Positions 33,701-43,700 of a stretch of 64,000 nt of DNA are shown here, one piece after another. Made by a program: the position numbers and the translations under genes. How positions within the stretch are numbered: the stretch's first letter is position 1; every line of letters begins with the position of its first letter. The stretch comes from Timema cristinae (lineage: Eukaryota; Arthropoda; Insecta; Phasmatodea; Timematidae). Below the pieces are notes generated by a model. It had not been told where the DNA came from, ran no database searches, and saw only the letters and a list, made by a program, of their open reading frames with translations. The stretch covers positions 51,567,894 through 51,631,893 of the forward strand of contig JBCFYV010000001.1 of the NCBI GenBank assembly GCA_039000515.1, written 5' to 3'.

Positions 33701-36700
33701 AATACCCGACCTCCACATCCCTGGAACAACAGAGTAAACAAGTCTGACGTATAATCTGCATGTCAACCGATGTGTGCATAACACTTTCATTATATGTATG
33801 TATATATATATGTATGTATATATATATATGTATATATATAATATATATATAATATATATATATACATATATATATATGTATATATAATTATATGTATAAT
33901 ATATATATATGTATATATACATATATGTATGTATATATATATGTATATATATATATATTATATATAATATATATATATACATACATATATATATACATAC
34001 ATATAATGAAAGTGTTATGCACACATCGGTTGACATGCAGATTATACGTCAGACTTGTTTACTCTGTTGTTCCAGGGATGTGGAGGTCGGGTATTGGATC
34101 AGGGCAGGGTGTAGTCATAACAAATCCAGTCTATTATTATAGTAAAATGCGCATAGCTCGGTGGATTGCAAATCAATTTTCAAAGGAAGTGTCCTATTTG
34201 ACATCTAGAAAAGTCACAAGATCTACTTTCACGTATTCACACACCAGGTCATGTGATCTGAAGCTTTAACTCTTGATAGCTATTATTTATACCTGTAAAA
34301 TAACAATAATAATGGTAAAATGTTTGGCCTTAAAATAATTTTTCTATTTTGCAAAATTTAATTTCTATGAAAATTGGACTGGATTATGACGGGGAACAAA
34401 AATAATTATAAATACATAATTATATATATTAGAAAGTAGCTCAAATAAAGTTAAAGGAATAGCTATACACATTATAGAATTATTTTGTTTCGACTTAAAC
34501 GCTAATAAAGATGAACCAAAGTACCCCTCATGCCATAGAAATGTTCCCGTCCCTCTGCCAGAGATGAATCTCCTTTCCCCTATGCATTCCAGTTTAGTAT
34601 CTTGAGTTTGTTAATCTTAGCGATCCTGAAAGGGGGTGGGAGGTGTTGTCGAACCCACATTTTATACTTCTACAGTATTAACCCACTAATTTGAATAAGA
34701 ATGATCTCACCCTCCATGGGGCTCTACCAGGCTCTTATTTACCCAACCAAGTTATTTTCATTTGTCAACAGTTTGTAAACTATCACATTTAAATTTTTTG
34801 TATAGAGCCCATAGAAACCCCCCTTAAAATGTCCGGGATTTTTGTTTTGTTTTCAGTCATTAGTGGCAACACTGTTTGAAGTTAAGCCTGGAAGCAACAT
34901 AATTATGAACTAGTAAACAAATTTATATTTTACCTATACACAAGATAAAGAACACCCGTGGTGTTCACAGAGAATTTTGAACTCACAAAACGAATAATGA
35001 GGGAGTATTTTGATTCTTTTATCGAAAATATGCATATTTGTTTTTGAGATAATTTTTATATAGTTATTAATAAGAAATTATGTTGAAAAGAATTAAACTA
35101 ATCATCAGAATTATGTTGAGATAAATAAATATATGTGATCAAAAGGAGGGTTCTAGGATTCACCCCTTCCCATATACCCTTTAGGAAACATGTAATAAAA
35201 TGTAGCAGCGGATTGCTAGGACTAACGCATACCTAACTCCACTGGGTTGATCCATTTTTGTCTTTATATGTGTTATTAATTACATATGCTATATATATAT
35301 ATATATAATATATATATTATATGTTAGATTTTCATAATTTTGAAAGCTTATACACTATTTTTTTACTAGGGTACGAGACTTAAAACATTGAAACAAGAGA
35401 AAAGATTCATATCATGCCAAACTTAAAAAAAATCTTTTTGATAATAAAAACTTTTTTTTATTTTAATTTGGAACATTAAAATATTCAGCAAAAAAAAGTG
35501 TTGCAGAGTTGGTTTTTCTACACAGTATGTCTGACCAACGCTGTTTGGACTTGACTAACGATGAAATACTTACGAATAATCATGTGTTTCTTATCTACCA
35601 TAGCTGAACTTACCCTCGTTCATAGATTTATTGATCTTGGTGTAGCAGGTGAAGTATATCTTGGTGAGCTCCGCCATGTTGCTGGCCTTGAGATTTTGAG
35701 TTTTCTTATTCGGCGTAGCGCACTAGCATCACAGGCAAATCATACTCTATTAATCCATCTGTGGACTCGCGGTAAGCTTAAGTCTCATATATTATGGTTT
35801 TACAGTGACGGGGAGGTTGTGGTTCGAAACCGAGCTAGGTGTACTAAGATGGTAGTTCCTAATTGGTTTCTCAGTTTTTTCGATGCAAATGCGAGTACAT
35901 TTAATTTCCTATCAATTCTACCTACCTAATTCCTACACTATTATCGTTATATATATACTGTATGTATGTATGTATATTTTAATAAATATTAATGCATATG
36001 TATAAATATACCTATATATTTGTGTATAGTCTGAATGTGCAAAACAAAGATAGGTTTCAGATAAGGGTGTGCTCTGTGCTTGACTCGAATACGAAACACT
36101 GGTGGTCGCTTGATCTAACTAAGGTATCAAGCTCACGATATACTGGATTAAATTTTAACCTAGAGGTTAAGGCCAGAATCTTTTGAGGACCCTTTTTATA
36201 AAGTTCTTAAAGAGCCTTATTCAAACTGCTTAGGAATGTAATTTCCCAACTTGTAAACCCAATGTTGTTTCGAAAAGGAAGGATGAAACTGCAGTTTTAA
36301 TATTGTATTTGCATTTTATACTTAAATTCTAGAATTTTATTTATTTTATAATGTTATTTTTAATTATTAATTTGAATTTTAGAATATTTAAGCCCTTCAG
36401 GCAGTTTGTAAGGCAATACATTTATTTTATTTTAAATGTGCTTACTGGGTGCGTTGGACGATGAAACCAAAACGGAAAAAGCTGATATTGCACTGTGTTT
36501 TCGTTCTAAGAGAAAGACATCTTTTCCTTAGTACGGAGCGGTAGCATTGTCCAGCCAACCAGAAAGCCAGAATTCAAACTACTCTCTTGTGATAGGTCGA
36601 GATTGTCAGTCCACTTTGGTGCAATCGTCAATGTCATCAGAATTTTAAAAATATGAGAGGCAGAAACAAACTCTGACTGTTACACCAGTAGGACGTAGGA

Positions 36701-37625
36701 GACGCGAAGTTACTGGGGTGGCGACAAGACGTTTGTTGCTTGTCGCCACATATTTAATTATGATTTAGTGTACGGTAACTGGCGTAGGGACGGGTCAGTG
36801 GTACATGCTGAAGTTGTGAATTGTTATAGTAATAACGTATAAAATAATACTTTATTACAATAAATTAACAAAAAAATGATCAAAGTATATTTATTGTATA
36901 AGTGGGAATCTCCTTATATGATAATCGCGTCGATAGAGAAGCTGAGTTAGCCAGGGACAGATGTTGAATGTTATAAGTAATCTTTTCGTAGTGTATTACA
37001 ATTGACAACCCATCGAGGGGCCTTCTGTAACTTTTATAAATTGTCGCCCAATCAAGGGACATTAAATCGTCGTAGGCGGTAGTGGAAGAGTTCTATAATT
37101 GGCCACACAACGAAAGGGCCGCTAGGATACTTCAATCGGCGCCCATCGAGGGGCTTTCTTAGGATTTTTACAGTATCATTATAAAACTATTTAGAACTCT
37201 TTTAAGACTGTTTTAGTAGGTCCTTTATCAAATTTGTCATGGCACACTAAAAACAAGAGTTCATATTCTGCCCTATTTTAGGAGCAAACCTGAACCAATC
37301 GATTTTTATCTTTGAAAAGAGAATAACATGACACCTTAAAATGTGAATCAATTCATAAACTAAGTTAGTTTTGTTCGTGATAAGTAAAGTAAAGTGTTCG
37401 TTAATTCTAGAACTTAAACTTAAACGACACATTTTAAAATTAGTATTATTTAAACTGAAGCATTTTCTTTTCATAGCTATTATTTGGGTTTGATTAACTA
37501 ACGAGTTTTTTAAGATATAAGAAATGAAGAACAAATTAAACCATAAATTATATATTACGTACCTCCATAGTAGCTAGGATTGCCACAAATAGGATGAAAA
37601 ACGATATAGATATTTGAAACTTCAT
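27687..37625 (-). CDS. OBP-2: odorant-binding protein (PBP/GOBP family), 7 coding exons, spliced model
   Basis: Joined minus-strand exons 37625-37563, 35722-35614, 33571-33513, 31796-31761, 31474-31366, 30628-30570 and 27713-27687 give about 153 residues. The signal peptide starts MKFQISISFFILFVAIL. C1 to C6 fit C1-X30-C2-X3-C3-X39-C4-X10-C5-X8-C6, with extra cysteines in PKCP and ACNC at the OBP-1 positions. The mature N-terminus has a further Cys (CATPNKK). All seven exons match OBP-1 in phase and six match in length (exon 2 is 3 bp shorter). Intron 3 again begins GC. As a secreted ligand carrier it would act in sensillum lymph or another secretion; the sequence does not give the ligand. 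Residue identity to OBP-1 is moderate, while OBP-3 is a much closer copy. No disabling change is seen. Confidence 0.9.
27714..30569 (-). other. OBP-2 intron 6
   Basis: 2.86 kb. Part 1 (27714-27820) aligns with OBP-3. Part 2 (about 28400-29555) is less AT-rich, is not found in the OBP-3 copy, and runs into a 13-A stretch. Part 3 (29560-30569) aligns with 61695-62712. A pair of hAT-like end motifs (CAGGCAAGTCAAACTC at 29932 and GAGTTTGATAC near 30518) occurs in both gene copies. Confidence 0.65.
28400..29555. other. Segment unique to the OBP-2 intron 6, ends in poly-A
   Basis: Higher GC than its surroundings, with no counterpart in the OBP-3 intron. The 3' run of A could mark a retroposed sequence, but no protein is recognised on either strand; the ORF 28892-29095 (minus) has no known domain. 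Confidence 0.4.
30570..30628 (-). CDS. OBP-2 exon 6 (C5-X8-C6)
   Basis: Reads VGVQPTECLSGELACNCFMD between TTGTAG and GTGAGT. OBP-3 differs at three residues. Confidence 0.9.
30629..31365 (-). other. OBP-2 intron 5
   Basis: 737 bp with a decayed SINE-B-like repeat at about 30850-31020 (minus). No gene. The matching OBP-3 intron is replaced in its middle by a LINE fragment. Confidence 0.6.
31366..31474 (-). CDS. OBP-2 exon 5 (C4)
   Basis: 109 bp, TTCACAG acceptor, GTAATAC donor. It reads LTNNQINLTRAGELIKKKAG and later MAVLEICSKK, with C4 in EIC. The intact frame here shows that the OBP-3 copy has lost one base. Confidence 0.9.
31475..31760 (-). other. OBP-2 intron 4
   Basis: 286 bp, AT-rich. 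Its first part is nearly identical to 63824-64000, so the duplication continues past the window. Confidence 0.65.
31761..31796 (-). CDS. OBP-2 exon 4 (36-bp microexon, C2-X3-C3)
   Basis: CIIGCMMSEFGL between TTTCAG and GTAAGCAC. Confidence 0.9.
31797..33512 (-). other. OBP-2 intron 3 (GC-AG)
   Basis: 1.7 kb, AT-rich, with a repeat-F copy at about 32247-32410. The ORFs at 32583-32885 and 32971-33216 have no recognised domain and are treated as chance. Confidence 0.6.
32247..32410 (+). repeat. Repeat family F copy
   Basis: Starts AGTACAGTTCAATTTTCAC, identical to the start of 20123. It then has ATTCGTACGTCAGTTCATAT and ends AATAAAATATTAAAATATTA. Confidence 0.65.
33513..33571 (-). CDS. OBP-2 exon 3, followed by a GC donor
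   Basis: 59 bp, (E)DMKNLKSTPPKCPTSEGGK, donor AAG|GCAAGT as in OBP-1. Confidence 0.87.
33648..34148. repeat. Near-perfect 0.5-kb palindrome with AT-rich centre
   Basis: The left arm starts ATTTTACTATAATAATAGAC and the right arm ends with its exact reverse complement. By eye the arms match without error for about 180 bp, and the (TA)/(TATG) centre, near 33898, is itself self-complementary. The long ORFs here (33611-34036, 33892-34269) are repeats of the symmetry and low complexity. Confidence 0.93.
34149..34400 (+). repeat. Repeat family F copy
   Basis: Contains TCTAGAAAAGTCACAAGATC, TTTCACGTATTCACAC and GTCATGTGATCTGAAGCT, in the order seen inverted at 58780-58955. Confidence 0.65.
35614..35722 (-). 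CDS. OBP-2 exon 2 (mature N-terminus, C1)
   Basis: 109 bp, acceptor GATGCTAG, donor GTAAGTTC. It reads CATPNKKTQNLKASNMAELT and then KIYFTCYTKINKSMNE, with C1 in FTC. Confidence 0.83.
35723..37562 (-). other. OBP-2 intron 1
   Basis: 1.84 kb. A decayed SINE-B-like stretch (about 35780-35945, GGGGAGGTTGTGGTTCGAAA) lies next to exon 2. The rest (36.0-37.5 kb) is AT-rich without a recognised gene; ORFs at 36880-37062 and 37247-37534 are unsupported. Confidence 0.55.
37563..37625 (-). CDS. OBP-2 exon 1 (signal peptide)
   Basis: ATG at 37625, 21 codons beginning MKFQISISFFILFVAIL, donor GAG|GTACGT. Confidence 0.88.
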
Positions 37626-37769
37626 GTTAGACAAGGAAATGAAGACTGAACAGTTCCGTGTATGGTCAGAGGAGTGTGTGAACTGATGAGACTAGAAGAG
37701 GGTTTATTAACTGTATCAGGAGCACGGCTGAGAAATACTATCAATGAGACTACAGGAAGTGAATCAAAA

Positions 37770-37780
37770 CGTTTATATAT
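37770..37780 (-). promoter_or_regulatory. TATA box of OBP-2
   Basis: ATATATAAACG on the minus strand, about 150 bp upstream of the ATG, aligned with AAATAAACG upstream of OBP-1. Confidence 0.6.
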
Positions 37781-37806
37781 TCCTCCCGTTCGTCCTTCAT
37801 TGATAA

Positions 37807-37836
37807 GGCTCACCGCTCCGTGACATGGCGGCTCTT
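37807..37836 (-). promoter_or_regulatory. Conserved upstream block of OBP-2
   Basis: AGAGCCGCCATGTCA, then GGAGCGGTGAGC, lies about 27 bp upstream of the TATA box. The same block precedes OBP-1. Confidence 0.6.
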
Positions 37837-38452
37837 CCCTTTTTATTGAATCATGCACAAAATTGTTAAAAAGTTAATTACATTTTTTACACATTTATGA
37901 TGTGATTAGAAGCTCTAGAAAAAAATTAATTTGCTATATTTATTACATAGATGGAATACATCCATTATGGGATTCACAAGTTCCGACAGGACTCATTAAG
38001 CTTGATCTACTAAAAAAATAAAAAATAGAATAACAGAATAAACCTATAAATATTATTTTTAGTCGATAATAATTCTTACAATTATTTAAATTACACTAAA
38101 ATTATAGTTTTATAAGTGTCTTTGAATAAACTTGGATTTTTAATATATTTTTTTTACAGATTTGGTGGTATTAGTAAAAACATTTCTTTCTTTGATTTAT
38201 AAACAAGATAACTTTGTATTGTATGCATTTGTAATTAGGATCAGATCATACCTTATTAAGATGGCGACTGACTTAAGCCGAGCTTTGTAATAAGAGTGTG
38301 GAAAATGGTCACTTAAATGCTCGGCTTGACAGTGCTCCAACTTTCTCTCATTTATAGCCTAAATATCGGACATAGAAATTAAAATTTGGGTTTTACTTGT
38401 GTATAAAATATTTAATAATACCTTTTCCTGTACTCCTGCTTTTCTACTTGAC

Positions 38453-40356
38453 TTGTTCTCATTACTACCTGGTCTGATCCTTTTCTTTGGAGGGGAAGAC
38501 TTGTTCTCATTACTCCTTGGCCTGATCCTTTTCTTTGGAGGGGAAGACTTGTTCTCATTACTCCCTGGTCTGATCCTTTTCTGTGGAGGGGAAGACTTGT
38601 TCTCATTACTCCTTGGCCTGATCCTTTTCTGTGGAGGGGAAGACTTGTTCTCATTACTCCTTGGCCTGATCATTTTCTTTGGAGGGGAAGACTTGTTCTC
38701 ATTACTACCTGGTCTGATCCTTTTCTTTGGAGGGGAAGACTTGTTCTCATTACTCCTTGGCCTGATCCTTTTCTGTGGAGGGGAAGACTTGTTCTCATTA
38801 CTCCCTGGCCTGATCCTTTTCTTTGGGGGAAGACTTGTTCTCATTACTCCTTGGCCTGATCATTTTCTTTGGAGGGGAAGACTTGTTCTCATTACTACCT
38901 GGTCTGATCCTTTTCTTTGGAGGGGAAGACTTGTTCTCATTACTCCTTGGCCTGATCCTTTTCTGTGGAGGGGAAGACTTGTTCTCATTACTCCCTGGCC
39001 TGATCCTTTTCTGTGGAGGGGAAGACTTGTTCTCATTACTCCCTGGCCTGATCCTTTTCTGTGGAGGGGAAGACTTGTTCTCATTACTCCCTGGCCTGAT
39101 CCTTTTCTGTGGAGGGGAAGACTTGTTCTCATTACTCCTTGGTCTGATCCTTTTCTGTGGAGGGGAAGACTTGTTCTCATTACTCCCTGGCCTGATCCTT
39201 TTCTGTGGAGGGGAAGACTTGTTCTCATTACTCCCTGGCCTGATCCTTTTCTGTGGAGGGGAAGACTTGTTCTCATTACTCCCTGGCCTGATCCTTTTCT
39301 GTGGAGGGGAAGACTTGTTCTCATTACTCCTTGGTCTGATCCTTTTCTGTGGAGGGGAAGACTTGTTCTCATTACTCCCTGGCCTGATCCTTTTCTGTGG
39401 AGGGGAAGACTTGTTCTCATTACTCCCTGGCCTGATCCTTTTCTGTGGAGGGGAAGACTTGTTCTCATTACTCCCTGGTCTGATCCTTTTCTGTGGAGGG
39501 GAAGACTTGTTCTCATTACTACTGGCCTGATCCTTTTCGGTGGAGGGGAAGACTTGTTCTCATTACTCCCTGGCCTGATCCTTTTCTGTGGAGGGGAAGA
39601 CTTGTTCTCATTACTCCCTGGTCTGATCCTTTTCTGTGGAGGGGAAGACTTGTTCTCATTACTCCCTGGCCTGATCCTTTTCTGTGGAGGGGAAGACTTG
39701 TTCTAATTACTCCCTGGCCTGATCCTTTTCTGTGGAGGGGAAGACTTGTTCTCATTACTCCCTGGCCTGATCCTTTTCTGTGGAGGGGAAGACTTGTTCT
39801 CATTACTCCCTGGCCTGATCCTTTTCTGTGGAGGGGAAGACTTGTTCTCATTACTCCCTGGTCTGATCCTTTTCTGTGGAGGGGAAGACTTGTTCTCATT
39901 ACTCCCTGGCCTGATCCTTTTCTGTGGAGGGGAAGACTTGTTCTCATTACTCCTTGGTCTGATCCTTTTCTGTGGAGGGGAAGACTTGTTCTCATTACTC
40001 CCTGGCCTGATCCTTTTCTGTGGAGGGGAAGACTTGTTCTCATTACTCCTTGGCCTGATCCTTTTCTTTGGAGGGGAAGACTTGTTCTCATTACTCCTTG
40101 GCCGATCCTTTTCTTTGGAGGGGAAGACTTGTTCTCATTACTCCCTGGCCTGATCCTTTTCTGTGGAGGGGAAGACTTGTTCTCATTACTCCTTGGCTGA
40201 TCCTTTTCTGTGGAGGGGAAGACTTGTTCTCATTACTCCCTGGCCTGATCCTTTTCTGTGGAGGGGAAGACTTGTTCTCATTACTCCTGGCGCGATCCTT
40301 TTCTTGGAGGGGAAGACTTGTTCTCATTACTCCTTGGCGCGATCCTTTTCTTTGCT
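38453..40356. repeat. 48-bp minisatellite, about 40 copies
   Basis: Unit CTGGCCTGATCCTTTTCTGT then GGAGGGGAAGACTTGTTCTC and ATTACTCC. Variants are mostly G/T and C/T changes. A few units have indels (38822, 39520, 40092, 40195, 40287, 40307), which break every frame. The 16-residue repeat ORFs in several frames (for example MRTSLPLHRKGSGQGV) come from the period. Its edge lies about 0.8 kb upstream of the OBP-2 start codon. Confidence 0.95.
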
Positions 40357-40859
40357 ATTTCTTTACCGCGGATGATCAGACGCAAGGTGTTTGTACTCAA
40401 CTATTCACTTCTTACAATAGGCAACATTTGGTAAGTGTAATTTCCACCATTGCATAAAACAGCCTATATTACCACGTCTTAGACTTTCTATCAATCTCAA
40501 AAAAAAAAAATCTAAGCATGTCGTCCTTGTCAACCACTCCCATATGCTCGTTATATTCTCACACAAGAGTTGGAGCACTGACTTAGTTTTGTCCCCATCT
40601 TTTTGTGTTCATCAGACAAAGAGTGTCTCACTACCCTGATAATTAGATAAGATGTGAACGCTTCGGTTGTATTTCCACTTCAATAAAATAATGTTAGGTC
40701 TTGTGGACATGGTAATCAAACTTCCCTCTATTTAGGGGTTTGTCTGAAGCCATTGTAGAAGAGAAAACAAAACCATTTCTCATTGTTTGGACAGAAAAAA
40801 GGTTCTTTCCAAAAGTGGTAGAGTTAGCTCTCTAAAACTTTGTCATTTGCACGACTAGA

Positions 40860-41700
40860 TACATGGACCTTGGCCACTTCTTTTCTTTTGAAAACCATCC
40901 ATTGCCTATAGCAAATTCATCTGAAAGACACATTCGGAGAGGAAACAATACCGACCTGGTCAAAACTTTGGAAGTGATGGAGACAATCTTCTGTCTGATG
41001 TAATGGATTTTGAAGACAAAAACTTTATTAATGATCCGACTGAAATGCCAGATGAAGGTGCATAAAAGAATCAAGAGATGTTCATTCGAGATAAAGGTGC
41101 TACTAATGAAGCTCAAGAGTTTCCTTAAAATAATATTTTACCAGAAGGTGATGCAAACAGCACACATCAGATAACATCTATTGCTTATGTTGGTCCAGCT
41201 CTCGTTCAATCATTCAGCCAAAGGTGGAAAAAACATTTCAAGATTACAGTGAAAGTGTAGGAAAATATCATAAAGTACCAAGCACAGCGTATTGAAATAG
41301 TCTGGGATGTTTACCAATAAAAAAACTATAAAATTGTACACCAGAGACTGCCGTGATCTAGAAAGCGGGTTTAGGTTCTGGCAAACAACATCTTGTAGAA
41401 GAAATGGAAACATCCCTTAAACATCACTATAGGCCTAAATGTCCTTTCTAACGAAGAAAATCAGTTATAATTTGCTAAGGAAATGTTTAATCAGACAAGT
41501 TACTTCTAGGATTTTTGTCCATGTATACGCAGTGAAGAAAAGTTTCAAGGCTGTTTCATTTGCACAGTAGAAACGGATGCTATTGTTTTGTTAATCCCAT
41601 TTCATCACATTCCTAAAAGAGGGTCTTGCCGAACTAAAAGTAAACGGTTCGCTTTTGGGAAAATTTAAGACCATTGCAGCTCAATTCTTAATTAAGTGGT
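40860..41700 (+). pseudogene. Degraded coding-like region, family uncertain
   Basis: The plus strand shows broken protein-like segments such as SDVMDFEDKNFINDPTEMPD and QITSIAYVGPALVQSF, interrupted by stops and frame changes. It may be a decayed mobile-element gene. I do not recognise the family with confidence. Confidence 0.3.
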
Positions 41701-43107
41701 ATGGTATATAAAAAAATGTTACAAATGTGTATATACAAACAAACCATTAACAGTAGATTAAAATATACAATTTTGTTTTTCTTTATTTTCAAATATTTGC
41801 CTTTGGTAACAAAATGGCTGTTATAATAGCCAATCTTATCACATATTTTACCAATATTCTTTGATTGGGGGAACTATTTGTCCACACTGAGAAAATCCTA
41901 TACACTCTTATAGCTGTAATCAATGTAGCCTTTGTTAAGCTGTTTAATCTCTATCAAATATAATGTTGTTTGATTACAACTTTACAATCATTCTTTGTAT
42001 ATGTCACCCTGGAAAGTACGCTAGCAAAACTTTCAATTTAAATTGCAGCACTCACTGCAAAATCAATACTGTGTATGTGTTTGTATTATTAATATTACTG
42101 TTATTTTATCTTTGCTATGTTTTAGACGCGTATTGTGTTCACAAAAACATGTAGCTAATTCACATTAAAAAAAGCTCCATGCAATCCTGTCATTTCATAA
42201 TCTCTTTAGGATATATTAATACAGGATGGCTATACCTGCTAATGACCTATTTTTAAACTATTTAATGGGTTATAAATGGGTCTATTCATAGACGTCTCGT
42301 GGAATTTTTAAATTAAAAAAATTATTCGATATGATTAATGTTGCTTTTTTAGTTATTTCCACGAGCCATTTTTTTTTGCCAGTGTGTTGATTAGAAACTA
42401 CTTAATTTGTATAACCCGAGGAAACAAGAAAATGAAATGATATTTTAAAAACACCAACAGTTTCCCCCTAGTGGAAAAATGAGAAACAACACTATTAAAT
42501 AAACAAAACACGAAACAAAAATAGGAACTGTCAGTCGTAGTTTGAATAATGGTTTCATGAAGGAATTAGTCAAACACACTCACGTACACTGTTAGTTTTA
42601 TGGAATTTTTGATAAACTTACTTCATAAATATTCCACAATTCTTACCTCAATATTAAATCTAGAAAAGAGAAAATATGGCAGGATTCTGATACGAAGATT
42701 TTTTTTTGAAAATACATATTATTTTTCGATCACATTGATAACATCTCAATAAATCGTTAGTTTTTTTAGAGTTATAGATATTATTTATTAAAAATTGACA
42801 GTTGCAGATCACATATCTGATTTTTATATGAAGCAAACTTTTGATCATCAAAATTGATTCAAAGTAATTAAAGTTTGGCATTCTAGAAATATAGCCTATC
42901 TTATTTGATTTAGTAATTATTATAAAGTTCGTCTATACAGTATCAAAACTTCCAACAATACCTCCTTATGGATTTATTTATCATTTATCCTTGCATTATT
43001 AACTAAATAGACTATTAATTTATATACAATAATTGTGATATTTTTACTTCCACCATTGTGGCAACATGAGTTTACAGTTTTCAAATAATGGGCTTGATAC
43101 GAAAATC

Positions 43108-43700
43108 AGACTAAAGTAGCTATTATAGTAGTTAGACAAGGTTATTCCTATGAAAATCAGACTATAGTAACTCTTCTAGTGGTAAGACAAGGTTATTCTT
43201 ATGTAAATCAGACTATAGTAACTCTTTTAGTAGTTAGACAAGGTTATTCTTATGTAAATCAGACTAAAGTAGCTCTTCTAGTAGTTAGACAAGGTTATTC
43301 TTATGAAAATCAGACTAAAGTAGCTCTTATAGTAGTTAGACAAGGTTATTCTTATGAAAATCAGACTAAAGTAGCTCTTATAGTAGTTAGACAAGGTTAT
43401 TCTTATGAAAATCAGACTAAAGTAGCTCTTATAGTAGTTAGACAAGGTTATTCCTATGACAATCAGACTATAGTAACTCTCATAGTAGTTAGACAATGTT
43501 ATTCTTATGAAAATCAGACTAAAGTAGCTCTTCTAGTAGTTAGACAATGTTCTTCTTATGAAAATCAAACTATAGCAACTCTTCTAGTGGTAAGACAAGG
43601 TTCTTCTTATGAAATTCAGACCATAGTAACTCTTCTAAAGTAAGACAAGGTTCTTCTTATGAAAATCAAACTATAGTAATTCTTCTGGTAATAACACAAG
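43108..43700. repeat. 51-bp tandem array, about 11-12 copies
   Basis: Unit GTTAGACAAGGTTATTCTTA then TGAAAATCAGACTAAAGTAG and CTCTTATAGTA. The period is divisible by 3, which creates the ORF at 43179-43643 with a 17-residue repeat. Confidence 0.92.

Larger units (their letters stand above)
33572..35613 (-). other. OBP-2 intron 2
   Basis: 2.0 kb. It holds the 0.5-kb palindrome (33648-34148), an adjoining repeat-F copy and a palindromic TA tract at about 35290-35330. No gene. Confidence 0.65.

Noticed and set aside
33611..34269. YIYIYI-rich ORFs on both strands
   Set aside because: Low-complexity TA repeats within a palindrome.
38359..40457. Several long ORFs (up to 435 codons) in the 48-bp array
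   Set aside because: They occur in several frames on both strands, as expected for a period divisible by 3. Unit variants change amino acids freely and indels break every frame.
43179..43643. Repeat-protein ORF VVRQGYSYENQTKVALI
   Set aside because: 51-bp array artefact; the other strand is open too (43278-43496).
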